Of a stretch of DNA of 63,745 bases, positions 28,151 through 36,278 are shown piece after piece. The stretch lies in the NCBI GenBank assembly GCA_003245835.1, contig QKCC01000046.1, forward strand, positions 1 through 63,745. Reading direction: 5' to 3'. Numbering within the stretch: the first letter of the stretch is position 1; every line of letters starts with the position of its first letter. Source of the stretch: Spirochaetales bacterium (GTDB lineage Bacteria; Spirochaetota; Spirochaetia; UBA9216). A program made the position numbers and the translations under genes. Below the pieces are notes generated by a model. It was given only the letters and a program-made list of their open reading frames with translations, did no database searches and had not been told where the DNA came from.

Positions 28151-29444
28151 CCGGTTTCTGCTTTCAAACTGTACTGTTATATCTGAAAACCTTTTTATCG
28201 ATAACGGCAGTGTTCTTGTTGAGCACGGTAAAATAACCGGCGTTTTCGCTGGGCCCGATGCTGAAGGCGTTGAAGATACACCTGTTTACGATCTCGGCGG
28301 ACGAATCCTGATGCCGGGACTCGTTAATCCCCACACCCATCTCTATTCGGCATTATCGGCAGGCTTGTCACCTAAGGGGCAAACCCGGAACTTTACCGAA
28401 GTATTATCAAATCTATGGTGGCCGCTTGACTCTGCGCATGATGAAGAATCAATTTACTGCAGCGCGGTATCAGGAATCTTTGATGCCGTAAAACACGGGG
28501 TTACATGTATAGTTGATCATCATGCCTCCATGAACCGGGTAAAAGGCAGCCTCGATACCATCGCTTCCGCTTTCAGACTCTCAGGATTAAAGGGTATACT
28601 CTGTTTCGAGACTTCTGACAGATCCGGAGTTGAAAAATCGGGAACTCATATAGAAGAAAATCTGAGGTTCATCGATGAAAATATGAACAGCAGCAATCTG
28701 CGCGGAATGCTTGGGATGCACGCCAACCTGACACTTTCGGATAAAACCCTGAAGACAGCTGCCGACCTGACAGGACGAAACCCTGAAAAATATCCGGTAC
28801 ATATCCATTGCGGGGAAGATAAATCCGATACTGATTTCTGTATCGAACAGGGGTTTTCAGGCCCGGTAGACAGGCTTAACAGCTACGGGCTGCTTTCAAA
28901 TGGTTCAATTCTGGCGCATTGCATTCACCTGTCTTTTCGTGATCTGGATATCCTTCGTGATTTATCACCCTTCATTGTCAGCAACCCTGAATCCAATGCA
29001 AACAACAGAGTCGGAAAACCCGATAGATCGGCATTTCCTTCCTATCTGATTGGGACCGACGGAATGAGTATGGATATGATTTCATCCCTCCGTTCGCAGT
29101 TTCTTCTCGGTACAGGCCTTTCCGAAGATTTCGGCAGTCTTTATGAAAGTTTTTTCAATCAGCCCCGACAGTTGTTAAAATATTTTTTCCCCGGGACAGG
29201 ACTCATAGAAAACGGATTTGATGCAGACATCGCTGTACTTGACTACATTCCCGAAACACCTATCAGCGCGGAAAATATAATGGGACATCTAATCTACGGC
29301 GCGCGGGGCGGCAGGGTCTACATGACCGTAGCCGCAGGCAATATACTCTACCTTGACGGGAAATTAACATTTACATCAGAAGCATCGCTGCGCAGCCGTA
29401 TTAAATCGGCGGCGGCGGATCTGCACAGGAGGTATTATGGCTGA
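28143..29444 (+). CDS. ssnA: SsnA-type amidohydrolase
   Basis: The 433-residue amidohydrolase-superfamily enzyme matches E. coli SsnA in signature stretches: NLWWPLDSAHDEESIYCS, a CIVDHHASMNRVKGSLDT block and GILCFETSDRSG. Metal ligands are His64 and His66 (PHTH), HIHCGED, LAHCIHLS and the Asp in IGTDGMS. SsnA is one of the genes linked to anaerobic purine/urate breakdown in gut bacteria, where it is proposed to hydrolyse a ring or ureide intermediate; the exact reaction is not settled. The ATG at 28143 lies within the end of the molybdopterin gene, and the following gene overlaps by 8 nt, so translation is coupled along the operon. Confidence 0.88.
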   Translation: MNSRFLLSNCTVISENLFIDNGSVLVEHGKITGVFAGPDAEGVEDTPVYDLGGRILMPGLVNPHTHLYSALSAGLSPKGQTRNFTEVLSNLWWPLDSAHDEESIYCSAVSGIFDAVKHGVTCIVDHHASMNRVKGSLDTIASAFRLSGLKGILCFETSDRSGVEKSGTHIEENLRFIDENMNSSNLRGMLGMHANLTLSDKTLKTAADLTGRNPEKYPVHIHCGEDKSDTDFCIEQGFSGPVDRLNSYGLLSNGSILAHCIHLSFRDLDILRDLSPFIVSNPESNANNRVGKPDRSAFPSYLIGTDGMSMDMISSLRSQFLLGTGLSEDFGSLYESFFNQPRQLLKYFFPGTGLIENGFDADIAVLDYIPETPISAENIMGHLIYGARGGRVYMTVAAGNILYLDGKLTFTSEASLRSRIKSAAADLHRRYYG

Positions 29445-30345
29445 TTTAAGTTCTGAAGTATTCGGCATAAAATTCAGGAACCCTGTCATGCCTGCCGCCG
29501 GGCCGAATGTAAAGAATTCTGGCCTTATGATTGCTGCCGCAGAAAAGGGCGCCGGTGCGGTTGTATCCAAGACCTTCTCTGTCAAACCGGCGGAAGATCC
29601 GAGGCCTACCATGAAAAAAACTGTGTCGGGGGGCCTTCTGAACTGTGAAACATGGCTTGAGGACAGCTATGAAAATTTCCTTTACGAATTGAAAAAAGTT
29701 CGGCAGGAAACCTCTGAACCGCTGATTGTCTCGATCGGATACAGCGCGGATGATGTCGCTTTCCTCGGCAGTCTGCTCGAGAAAGAAATTCAGCCTGATG
29801 CCATTGAATTTTCAACCCACTACACCGGAAGCAGCATAGATCCACTTTTAAAGGTAGCTGATTCGCTCAAAAGCAGCGTTAAAGTACCTGTACTGATGAA
29901 ACTTTCACCCGGTTTTCCGGCTATCGAAGAACTTGTCCGCGAGGCTGATTCAATCGTTGACGGCTTTGTTGCAGTTAATTCTATCGGCCCGGCGCTCGAC
30001 TTCGACCCGGTCAAATGCAGGCCGTCCCTCGGTTCCGAATGGGGACAGGGCTGGCTTTCCGGTCCGCCGCTGATGCCGATTGCCCTTGGGCTTGTTTACC
30101 GCCTCTCAGAAATTGCAGCAAAGCCGATAATCGGAGTCGGAGGCATATCTTCAGGCATAGATGCTGTGAAATTTCTTATGGCAGGTGCCTCGCTTGTTCA
30201 GGTTTGTACGGCGGCGATTCACGGAGGACCGGCTACATACGGACAGATAGCCTCCGGGCTGTCAGAATGGCTTGATTCAAACGGATACGCAAGCATAGCT
30301 GAAATCCGAAACATGTATAAAGAGAATATTAAAAAACGGAGCTGA
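29437..30345 (+). CDS. Dihydroorotate dehydrogenase-like flavoprotein with altered catalytic loop
   Basis: The 302-residue FMN-dependent TIM barrel has N-terminal FRNPVMPAAGPN, VNSIGP and the phosphate-binding end GVGGISSGIDAVKFLMAGAS followed by VQVCTAA, as in class 1B dihydroorotate dehydrogenase and PreA. The substrate loop that normally reads NxSCPN, with the catalytic base Cys, is IEFSTHYTG at about 123-131, so the Cys is missing. It lacks the 4Fe-4S extension of PreA. In purine clusters of other bacteria, YgfK, an oxidoreductase related to dihydropyrimidine dehydrogenase, is encoded near this position; this protein may do an analogous ring reduction. That substitution is inference. Pyrimidine biosynthesis is unlikely from context. 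Confidence 0.82.
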   Translation: MADLSSEVFGIKFRNPVMPAAGPNVKNSGLMIAAAEKGAGAVVSKTFSVKPAEDPRPTMKKTVSGGLLNCETWLEDSYENFLYELKKVRQETSEPLIVSIGYSADDVAFLGSLLEKEIQPDAIEFSTHYTGSSIDPLLKVADSLKSSVKVPVLMKLSPGFPAIEELVREADSIVDGFVAVNSIGPALDFDPVKCRPSLGSEWGQGWLSGPPLMPIALGLVYRLSEIAAKPIIGVGGISSGIDAVKFLMAGASLVQVCTAAIHGGPATYGQIASGLSEWLDSNGYASIAEIRNMYKENIKKRS

Positions 30346-30347
30346 TT

Positions 30348-31559
30348 ATGGGAGTAGACACAGGTATTTATAAAAATATACGGGAACTTTCTGAAAAATA
30401 CAAAGATTATACGTCAGAACTGCTTTCCGATATTGTAAAAATTCCGAGTTTCAGCGGTCAGGAAGAGGCAGTAATTAAAAAACTTGAACAACTCTGTACC
30501 CGCGCAGGTTTTGATGAGGTATATGTTGACGGACTAGGCAACCTTGTCGGCAGAATAGGAAGCGGACCTAAAAAGATAGCGTTCGATGCACATATAGATA
30601 CCGTGACAGTCGGTGATCCGGGGCAATGGAAGACTGATCCTTTTTCAGGCATAATTACAGATGAGCTTGTTCTTGGCCGGGGTTCAACCGATCAGAAAGG
30701 CGGTGCCGCGGCTATGATAACCGCCGGCCGAATTCTTAAAGAACTTGATTACACCGGCCGATTTACAGTCTTCTTCACTTTTACGGTTATGGAAGAAGAC
30801 TGTGACGGAATGTGCTGGAAATACCTTATCGAAGAAGAAAAGCTCGTTCCCGATTTTTTTGTCAGCACCGAACCTTCCTCATGCAATCTTTACAGGGGGC
30901 ATCGAGGCAGAATGGAGATGAAGGTTAAATTCAGGGGAATCTCGTGTCACGGTTCAGCTCCGGAGCGCGGCGACAGTGCCGCTTACAAGGCAGCGCGCGG
31001 TGCTCTTGCCGTTGAAAAGCTTAACGAAGATCTTAAACCTGACGATGAAAATTTTCTCGGCAAGGGTACAGTTGTTGTTTCTAAAATGTCGGCGGAGGGT
31101 CCGTCACAATGTGCCGTTCCCGATACCGCGGAACTCTACCTTGACCGGCGGCTCACCTGGGGAGAGACACAGGAAATTGCAGTTGAACAGATAAAGAAAA
31201 TAATTCCCGAATGTGAAGATGTAATTGTTCCCTACTACGACAAAACCAGCTGGAAAGGTACCGTTTACGGCCAGGAATTGTATTTCCCGACCTGGAAGAT
31301 TGAATATGATCATCCGCTCGTCACTTCCGGAGTCGAAGGATACAGGCAGCTTTATCAAGCTGATGTAAAGGTCGATAAATGGACCTTCTCCACGAACGCT
31401 GTTGCGGTATGCGGCCGGTACCAGATTCCTACGATAGGCTTCGGTCCCGGTGACGAAAACCAGGCGCATGCTCCGAATGAGGTAAACCGGACAGATGATC
31501 TTGTAAAATGCAGCGCATTCTACGCGGCGCTGGTTTACAGCCTGGAGGATATGTTATGA
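30348..31559 (+). CDS. ygeY: YgeY-type M20-family hydrolase
   Basis: The 403-residue metallo-hydrolase aligns by eye along its length with E. coli YgeY: DAHIDTVTVGDPGQW, GRGSTDQKGGAAAM, VMEEDCDGMCW, VSTEPSSCNLYRGHRGRME, SCHGSAPERGD and the C-terminal VDKWTFSTNAV and IGFGPGDENQAHAPNE. Metal ligands are the His and Asp of DAHID, the Asp of STDQ, the Glu pair of EEDCD, and the C-terminal His. YgeY is a member of the anaerobic purine gene set and is predicted to cleave an amide or ureido intermediate. The stop overlaps the next start as ATGA (31556-31559). Confidence 0.92.
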   Translation: MGVDTGIYKNIRELSEKYKDYTSELLSDIVKIPSFSGQEEAVIKKLEQLCTRAGFDEVYVDGLGNLVGRIGSGPKKIAFDAHIDTVTVGDPGQWKTDPFSGIITDELVLGRGSTDQKGGAAAMITAGRILKELDYTGRFTVFFTFTVMEEDCDGMCWKYLIEEEKLVPDFFVSTEPSSCNLYRGHRGRMEMKVKFRGISCHGSAPERGDSAAYKAARGALAVEKLNEDLKPDDENFLGKGTVVVSKMSAEGPSQCAVPDTAELYLDRRLTWGETQEIAVEQIKKIIPECEDVIVPYYDKTSWKGTVYGQELYFPTWKIEYDHPLVTSGVEGYRQLYQADVKVDKWTFSTNAVAVCGRYQIPTIGFGPGDENQAHAPNEVNRTDDLVKCSAFYAALVYSLEDML

Positions 31560-32716
31560 AATTCTACTATAAATGCCTCGAATGCGGTTTGACATACGAT
31601 ATAAAACCGGGCGTATACCTCTGCCCGGCATGCAAGAATGCCGCAGCCCCGGGAAGACCTCCGCGCGGTGTTCTTGAAACTGTCTGTGAAGGCAGCCCGG
31701 AAAGCTCGCCGCAGACCAACCCTGTTGATTTCATTCACAATTTTCTGCCGGTCGAAAAAGAGTTTTTCCCGCCTGTACCTGTCGGCGGCACACCCCTGTG
31801 GCAGCCTGAAAACCTGCGGAACCTGCTTGGACTTAAAAATCTTTATATTAAAGACGATACAGCCAACCCTACCGGCTCGCTTAAAGACCGGGCATCATAC
31901 CTTGTTGCGGCCTTTGCAAGAAAATACGGAATAAAAGACATTGTAGTAGCATCCACCGGCAATGCCGCGTCATCGATGGCAGGCATCGGTGCAGCTGCCG
32001 GGCTGAATGTAAAAATTTTTATTCCATCCTCGGCACCTAAAGCCAAAAGAGTTCAGGCGCTTCAATACGGAGCGGAAGTCAACCTTGTTGACGGTACTTA
32101 TGACCTGGCATTCGACAAGTCTATCGAATACACAATTAAAAACGGCGGGCTGAACCGGAATACCGCGTACAACCCGCTTACAATCGCGGGTAAAAAAACT
32201 GCAGCGCTTGAAATCTACACAAACCTGGGGCGTGTTCCTGATCATGTGCTTGTGCCGGTCGGTGACGGTGTTATTATCGGAGGTCTGTACCGGGGCTTTG
32301 CCGATCTTTACGAAAAAGGCTTTACCGATAAAATTCCTGTTATTTATTCAGTTCAGGCGGAAGGTTCTTCTGCTGTCAACAGGGCGCTTGATAATGGCGA
32401 TTTTTCAGACCCTGTACCTTCGAATACAATTGCAGATTCAATTTCTGTTGACGTTCCCAGAAACGGGTATTACGCTTTAAGTATGTTAAAAAAATATAAC
32501 GGAAAAGGCATTACAGTTTCAGATGGAGAAATACTCTCTGCGCAGAAAATGCTTTCTTCTTCCACAGGACTTTTTGCCGAACCGTCTTCCGCTTCAGTTC
32601 TTGCCGGACTTCTTAGAATTCGTGAAGGAATCGGTGAAAATGCTGTTACAGTTATGCTTGTTACAGGAAGCGGGCTGAAAGATATCGACGGCGCCATGAA
32701 GGCTTTGGAAATATGA
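31556..32716 (+). CDS. Threonine-synthase-family PLP enzyme with zinc-ribbon N-terminus
   Basis: The 386-residue fold-type II PLP enzyme begins with a rubredoxin-like knuckle (Cys7, Cys10, Cys23, Cys26), as in many threonine synthases. The PLP lysine is Lys110 in NPTGSLKDRAS, the phosphate of PLP would bind STGNAASS, and VTGSGLKD lies near the end. In comparable purine clusters the gene after ygeY is ygeX, a diaminopropionate ammonia-lyase of the same fold type but with a different active-site signature (AFKxLGG). This protein does not show that signature. It may replace YgeX in freeing ammonia from an amino-acid intermediate such as diaminopropionate. Ordinary threonine synthase is the alternative, but the operon context argues against it. 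Confidence 0.8.
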   Translation: MKFYYKCLECGLTYDIKPGVYLCPACKNAAAPGRPPRGVLETVCEGSPESSPQTNPVDFIHNFLPVEKEFFPPVPVGGTPLWQPENLRNLLGLKNLYIKDDTANPTGSLKDRASYLVAAFARKYGIKDIVVASTGNAASSMAGIGAAAGLNVKIFIPSSAPKAKRVQALQYGAEVNLVDGTYDLAFDKSIEYTIKNGGLNRNTAYNPLTIAGKKTAALEIYTNLGRVPDHVLVPVGDGVIIGGLYRGFADLYEKGFTDKIPVIYSVQAEGSSAVNRALDNGDFSDPVPSNTIADSISVDVPRNGYYALSMLKKYNGKGITVSDGEILSAQKMLSSSTGLFAEPSSASVLAGLLRIREGIGENAVTVMLVTGSGLKDIDGAMKALEI

Positions 32717-32726
32717 GGAGAGTTTA

Positions 32727-34892
32727 GTGCATAAGATAAGCCAGCCGGTTAAACGTAATGATTCGGCTCCGAAGGCATCAGGATCAGCTGTTTATACAGC
32801 TGATATAAAAAAAACCGGAATGCTTTATCTTTCGGTACTCTCGTCCGATTTTCAGCACGGCAGGATAATAAGAATAAACTATCCTGAAATACCTTCCGGT
32901 TATACCGTTATTACTTCAAAAGACTTTCCGGGTATGAACCGTGCAAGTATAGTTGCGCGGGACTGGCCTTTTTTTGCAGAAAATGAAGTTCTTTACTACG
33001 GTCAGCCGGTGCTGGGAATAGCCGGACCTGATTTGGAAACCTGTGAAAAACTTTGTTCCCGTTTCAGCATTGAATATGAAGAACTCCCGGCTGTATCTGT
33101 TATCGAAGAAGCAGCTGAACATTTTAATGATTTTTCTATAATTAAAGGTGATCCGAAATCGGCTTTTACGTCAGCAGATAAGATATTTGAATTTTCCTTT
33201 AAAACCGGCATGCAGGAACAGGCGTACATGGAGCCCCAGGGGATGATTGCCGAATTTGTAAACGGTAAACTGACAATTACGGGTTCGCTTCAGTGCCCCT
33301 ATTACATCAAAAATTCCCTGATGAATGCCTTCGACTTAAAACCCGACAAAGTCAGAATAATTCAGGCTGCAACCGGCGGAGCTTTCGGAGGGAAGGAGGA
33401 CTATCCTTCGATACTATCAGGTCAGGCAGCTGCCGCAGCGATTGCGACAGGAAGACCTGTAAAGATCATTCTTGACCGGCGGAATGACATGAAGGTTACT
33501 CCCAAAAGACATCCGTCACTTATTACATTTAAAACCGCAGTAGACAGTTCCGGAAACATTACAGCTATGGATATTGACTGCAGACTCGATGCCGGCGCAT
33601 ACCAGACACTCTCCGGCGTTGTGCTTGAACGTGCCATATTTATAGCGACAGGCGCCTATAATATAACAAATGTCCGGGTCCGCGGCAGAACTATGAAAAC
33701 AAATCATGTTCCTTCGGGGGCCTTCAGGGGCTTCGGCGGGCCGCAGGCCCTGTTCGCCGCAGAAATGAACATGCATAATATTGCACACGAACTTGGACTG
33801 CCCCCACTCGAATTGAAAAGGAAATATCTTTATCGCCGCGGGGACAGATCGGTTACCAGCGGAACTTTTCGCGACGAAATCAAATTTGATGAGATGCTTG
33901 ATAAAATTGAATATGCTTCAGGCTACAGCCAAAAATGGCTTGAATATTCAAACCGGAAACACATCGCTAATGCTCCCCGACGCGGTATAGGAATTTCTTT
34001 TGCAGCACACGGCGGTGCTTTTACCGGAAGCGGCGAGCAGGACATGATAAAAAGCCTTGTACGTGTTGAAGCAGGGCAAAACCGTTTTAACGATAAGGAT
34101 TATGAAATCAGAATACTTGTCTCAAACGTTGAAATGGGCCAGGGAGCGTCAGTTACCCTTCAAAAAATAGCGGCTGAAGCGATGGAACTTCCCCTTAATA
34201 AAGTTTTTTTCACAACCCCCGATACAGATCTTGTACCGGATTCCGGACCTACGGTCGCTTCCAGAACAATTATGATTGTTGGGAAACTCCTTCACGATGC
34301 GGCAGCAGATCTGAAACAGAAGATGAACGATATGAAGGCATCCGATTTTTCAGCATCATTGTCAGCCGGCAACATCCTCTATTCAGAAAAGCGTTACGTA
34401 CAGCCCGAAGAAATGTCCTGGGATGAATCCACCTTCACCGGGGACGCCTACCCCGGATATTCCTGGTCGGTTAATGTGGTTGAGGTTGAAGTCGATCCCG
34501 TTACATTCGAAATCAGGGTAGCAGGATCCTGGGCGGTGTACGATGTGGGTACACCGATTGATACAATCATACTCAAGGGCCAGATGCAGGGAGGAACTGT
34601 TCAAAGCCTTGCATATTCATCAATTGAAAAAATGGAAATGATAAACGGAAAACCTGCACAGGCGTCTTTTACCGATTACACTATTCCCACCACGCTTGAT
34701 TTTCCCGATACCGAATGTATTTTCGTTGACAACCCCTACAAATACGGACCGTTCGGCGCAAAGGCTGCCGGTGAACTGCCCAACGAGGGTCCGGCCGGGG
34801 CTTTTGCCGCGGCGGTTTCTCAGGCTACAGGACTTCGAATAAACTCTATACCTGTCACTCCTGAAATGCTGGAGGCAATGATTAATGAATGA
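32727..34892 (+). CDS. Molybdenum hydroxylase molybdopterin subunit (xanthine dehydrogenase-like), set 2
   Basis: The 721-residue subunit keeps both residues that position purines in xanthine oxidase: Glu224 in GGAFGGKED (Glu802 equivalent) and the Arg in AFRGFGGPQ (Arg880 equivalent). The catalytic Glu is in AAGELPNEGPAGAF. It is therefore the stronger candidate for hydroxylating xanthine or hypoxanthine of the two sets, or for running the reverse reaction on urate under reducing conditions. Translation starts at a GTG with a GAGGAG ribosome site 6 nt upstream. The order here is Mo-FeS-FAD, the reverse of set 1. It overlaps the 2Fe-2S gene by 8 nt. Confidence 0.91.
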   Translation: MHKISQPVKRNDSAPKASGSAVYTADIKKTGMLYLSVLSSDFQHGRIIRINYPEIPSGYTVITSKDFPGMNRASIVARDWPFFAENEVLYYGQPVLGIAGPDLETCEKLCSRFSIEYEELPAVSVIEEAAEHFNDFSIIKGDPKSAFTSADKIFEFSFKTGMQEQAYMEPQGMIAEFVNGKLTITGSLQCPYYIKNSLMNAFDLKPDKVRIIQAATGGAFGGKEDYPSILSGQAAAAAIATGRPVKIILDRRNDMKVTPKRHPSLITFKTAVDSSGNITAMDIDCRLDAGAYQTLSGVVLERAIFIATGAYNITNVRVRGRTMKTNHVPSGAFRGFGGPQALFAAEMNMHNIAHELGLPPLELKRKYLYRRGDRSVTSGTFRDEIKFDEMLDKIEYASGYSQKWLEYSNRKHIANAPRRGIGISFAAHGGAFTGSGEQDMIKSLVRVEAGQNRFNDKDYEIRILVSNVEMGQGASVTLQKIAAEAMELPLNKVFFTTPDTDLVPDSGPTVASRTIMIVGKLLHDAAADLKQKMNDMKASDFSASLSAGNILYSEKRYVQPEEMSWDESTFTGDAYPGYSWSVNVVEVEVDPVTFEIRVAGSWAVYDVGTPIDTIILKGQMQGGTVQSLAYSSIEKMEMINGKPAQASFTDYTIPTTLDFPDTECIFVDNPYKYGPFGAKAAGELPNEGPAGAFAAAVSQATGLRINSIPVTPEMLEAMINE

Positions 34893-35406
34893 CCGAATTC
34901 TGCTTAATGTCAGCATAGACGGCCGGGACTGTTCCTTCGAAACCGAAACCGATCGCAGGCTGCTTGATTTGCTCCGTGAAGACGCGGGTATAACCGGGGT
35001 ACGGGAAGGCTGCGGCGAAGGCGAATGCGGAGCATGCAGTATATTTCTGGACGGGAAGCTCGTTAATTCATGCTGCATCCCGGCGGTTGCTGCCGACGGC
35101 AGCAGTATCGTCACAATCGAAGGTTTTTCAAAAACACCTGAGTTTGATATTATTTCAGACGCCTACGCCGAAGCCGGAGCCGTTCAGTGCGGCTTCTGCA
35201 CTCCGGGATTCATTATGGCGACGGCCGCGCTTTTACGCGAAATTCCGATCCCTGATGACAATCAAATAAGAACCGCACTTTCCGGCAACCTCTGCCGCTG
35301 TACAGGTTACAGCATGATAATTGATGCTGTCCGAATTGCTTCGAAAAATTTTCATTCGGCATCGAGCCCGCTCGATCAGCAGTACGGAGGCCTCAATGAT
35401 ACCTGA
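34885..35406 (+). CDS. Molybdenum hydroxylase 2Fe-2S subunit, set 2
   Basis: The 173-residue protein carries the two-cluster pattern CGEGECGAC with NSCCI, then CGFCTPG and CRCTGY. It is the electron-transfer subunit of the second hydroxylase. Both flanking genes overlap it (8 nt with the molybdopterin subunit, 11 nt with the FAD subunit), which fits balanced synthesis of the three subunits. Confidence 0.93.
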   Translation: MNDRILLNVSIDGRDCSFETETDRRLLDLLREDAGITGVREGCGEGECGACSIFLDGKLVNSCCIPAVAADGSSIVTIEGFSKTPEFDIISDAYAEAGAVQCGFCTPGFIMATAALLREIPIPDDNQIRTALSGNLCRCTGYSMIIDAVRIASKNFHSASSPLDQQYGGLNDT

Positions 35407-36277
35407 TTTTCCAATAAAGGCATCGGTTCTTAATCCTGAAACAATACCCGCAGCCCTGCAGCTGATGCAGAACGGGTTCAAACCTGTAGGCGGCGGCACT
35501 GACCTGATGGTCAGAAGGCATGCGGTGAAGAAGTCCGGTATTTATCCTGATAATTCGCTGTTCAGCACCCGGAAAATTAAAGGAACTGATACATATTCAG
35601 TATCCGGCAGACGCATAACGATAGGCAGCAGTCTGCCGCTTTCTGAAATTATAAAAATAAAAGAGCTCCCTCAGATACTTAAAGAATCACTGCTATCAAT
35701 CGCATCGCCTGGGCTGCGCAATACTGCAACTCTTGCAGGCAATATCTGCAATGCAAGCCCGGCGGCAGATTCGCTTCCGGCGCTTTATATTCTCGATGCT
35801 GTTATCCATACTGCTGAAACTGTCGAAGGCGAATCAGCGCCAGCAGTACGGAATATACCTGTTTCAGAATTCGTTACGGGACCGGGCAAAACTGTCCTGC
35901 CGGAAACCGCGCTTGTAACCGCGATAAGTTTTGATTATCCGTCCGAAACTGATTTTTTTTACAGGAAAATCGGAACCAGGGCGGCGAACGCTCTTTCCAA
36001 ACTGAGTATTGCTGCATTATGGAAAATTGAGGACGGCCGTTTTACCGATTTTCGCCTCTCAATAGGGGCCTGTGCGGCGACGGTTATCAGAAGTTCCGAT
36101 GCCGAAAACCTGATTATAGGATCTGCATTACCGGTTGATGATAAAATTCATTTGAATGCACTTAAAATATACGAAGGACTGATAAAACCCATCGATGATC
36201 AAAGAAGTACAGCACGCTACAGGAGGAACACAGCATTACGTCTGATTGAAGATATTTTTCATAACGGAGGTAGATAA
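35396..36277 (+). CDS. Molybdenum hydroxylase FAD-binding subunit, set 2
   Basis: The 293-residue protein has the canonical FAD loops GGGTDLMV and ASPGLRNTATLAGNI with NASPAADS, and a C-terminal CO-dehydrogenase flavoprotein-like domain with FYRKIGTRAANALSKLS. It transfers electrons from the 2Fe-2S subunit to the final acceptor. The ATG at 35396 overlaps the previous stop by 11 nt. A start at 35321 would lie deep inside the 2Fe-2S gene and is rejected. The 8-oxoguanine deaminase starts 1 nt after it. Confidence 0.92.
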   Translation: MIPDFPIKASVLNPETIPAALQLMQNGFKPVGGGTDLMVRRHAVKKSGIYPDNSLFSTRKIKGTDTYSVSGRRITIGSSLPLSEIIKIKELPQILKESLLSIASPGLRNTATLAGNICNASPAADSLPALYILDAVIHTAETVEGESAPAVRNIPVSEFVTGPGKTVLPETALVTAISFDYPSETDFFYRKIGTRAANALSKLSIAALWKIEDGRFTDFRLSIGACAATVIRSSDAENLIIGSALPVDDKIHLNALKIYEGLIKPIDDQRSTARYRRNTALRLIEDIFHNGGR

Positions 36278-36278
36278 T

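Noticed and set aside
31508-31555. Upstream extension of the threonine-synthase-like gene
   Set aside because: It lies wholly within ygeY; the ATGA junction at 31556 and the zinc-ribbon start favour the shorter form.
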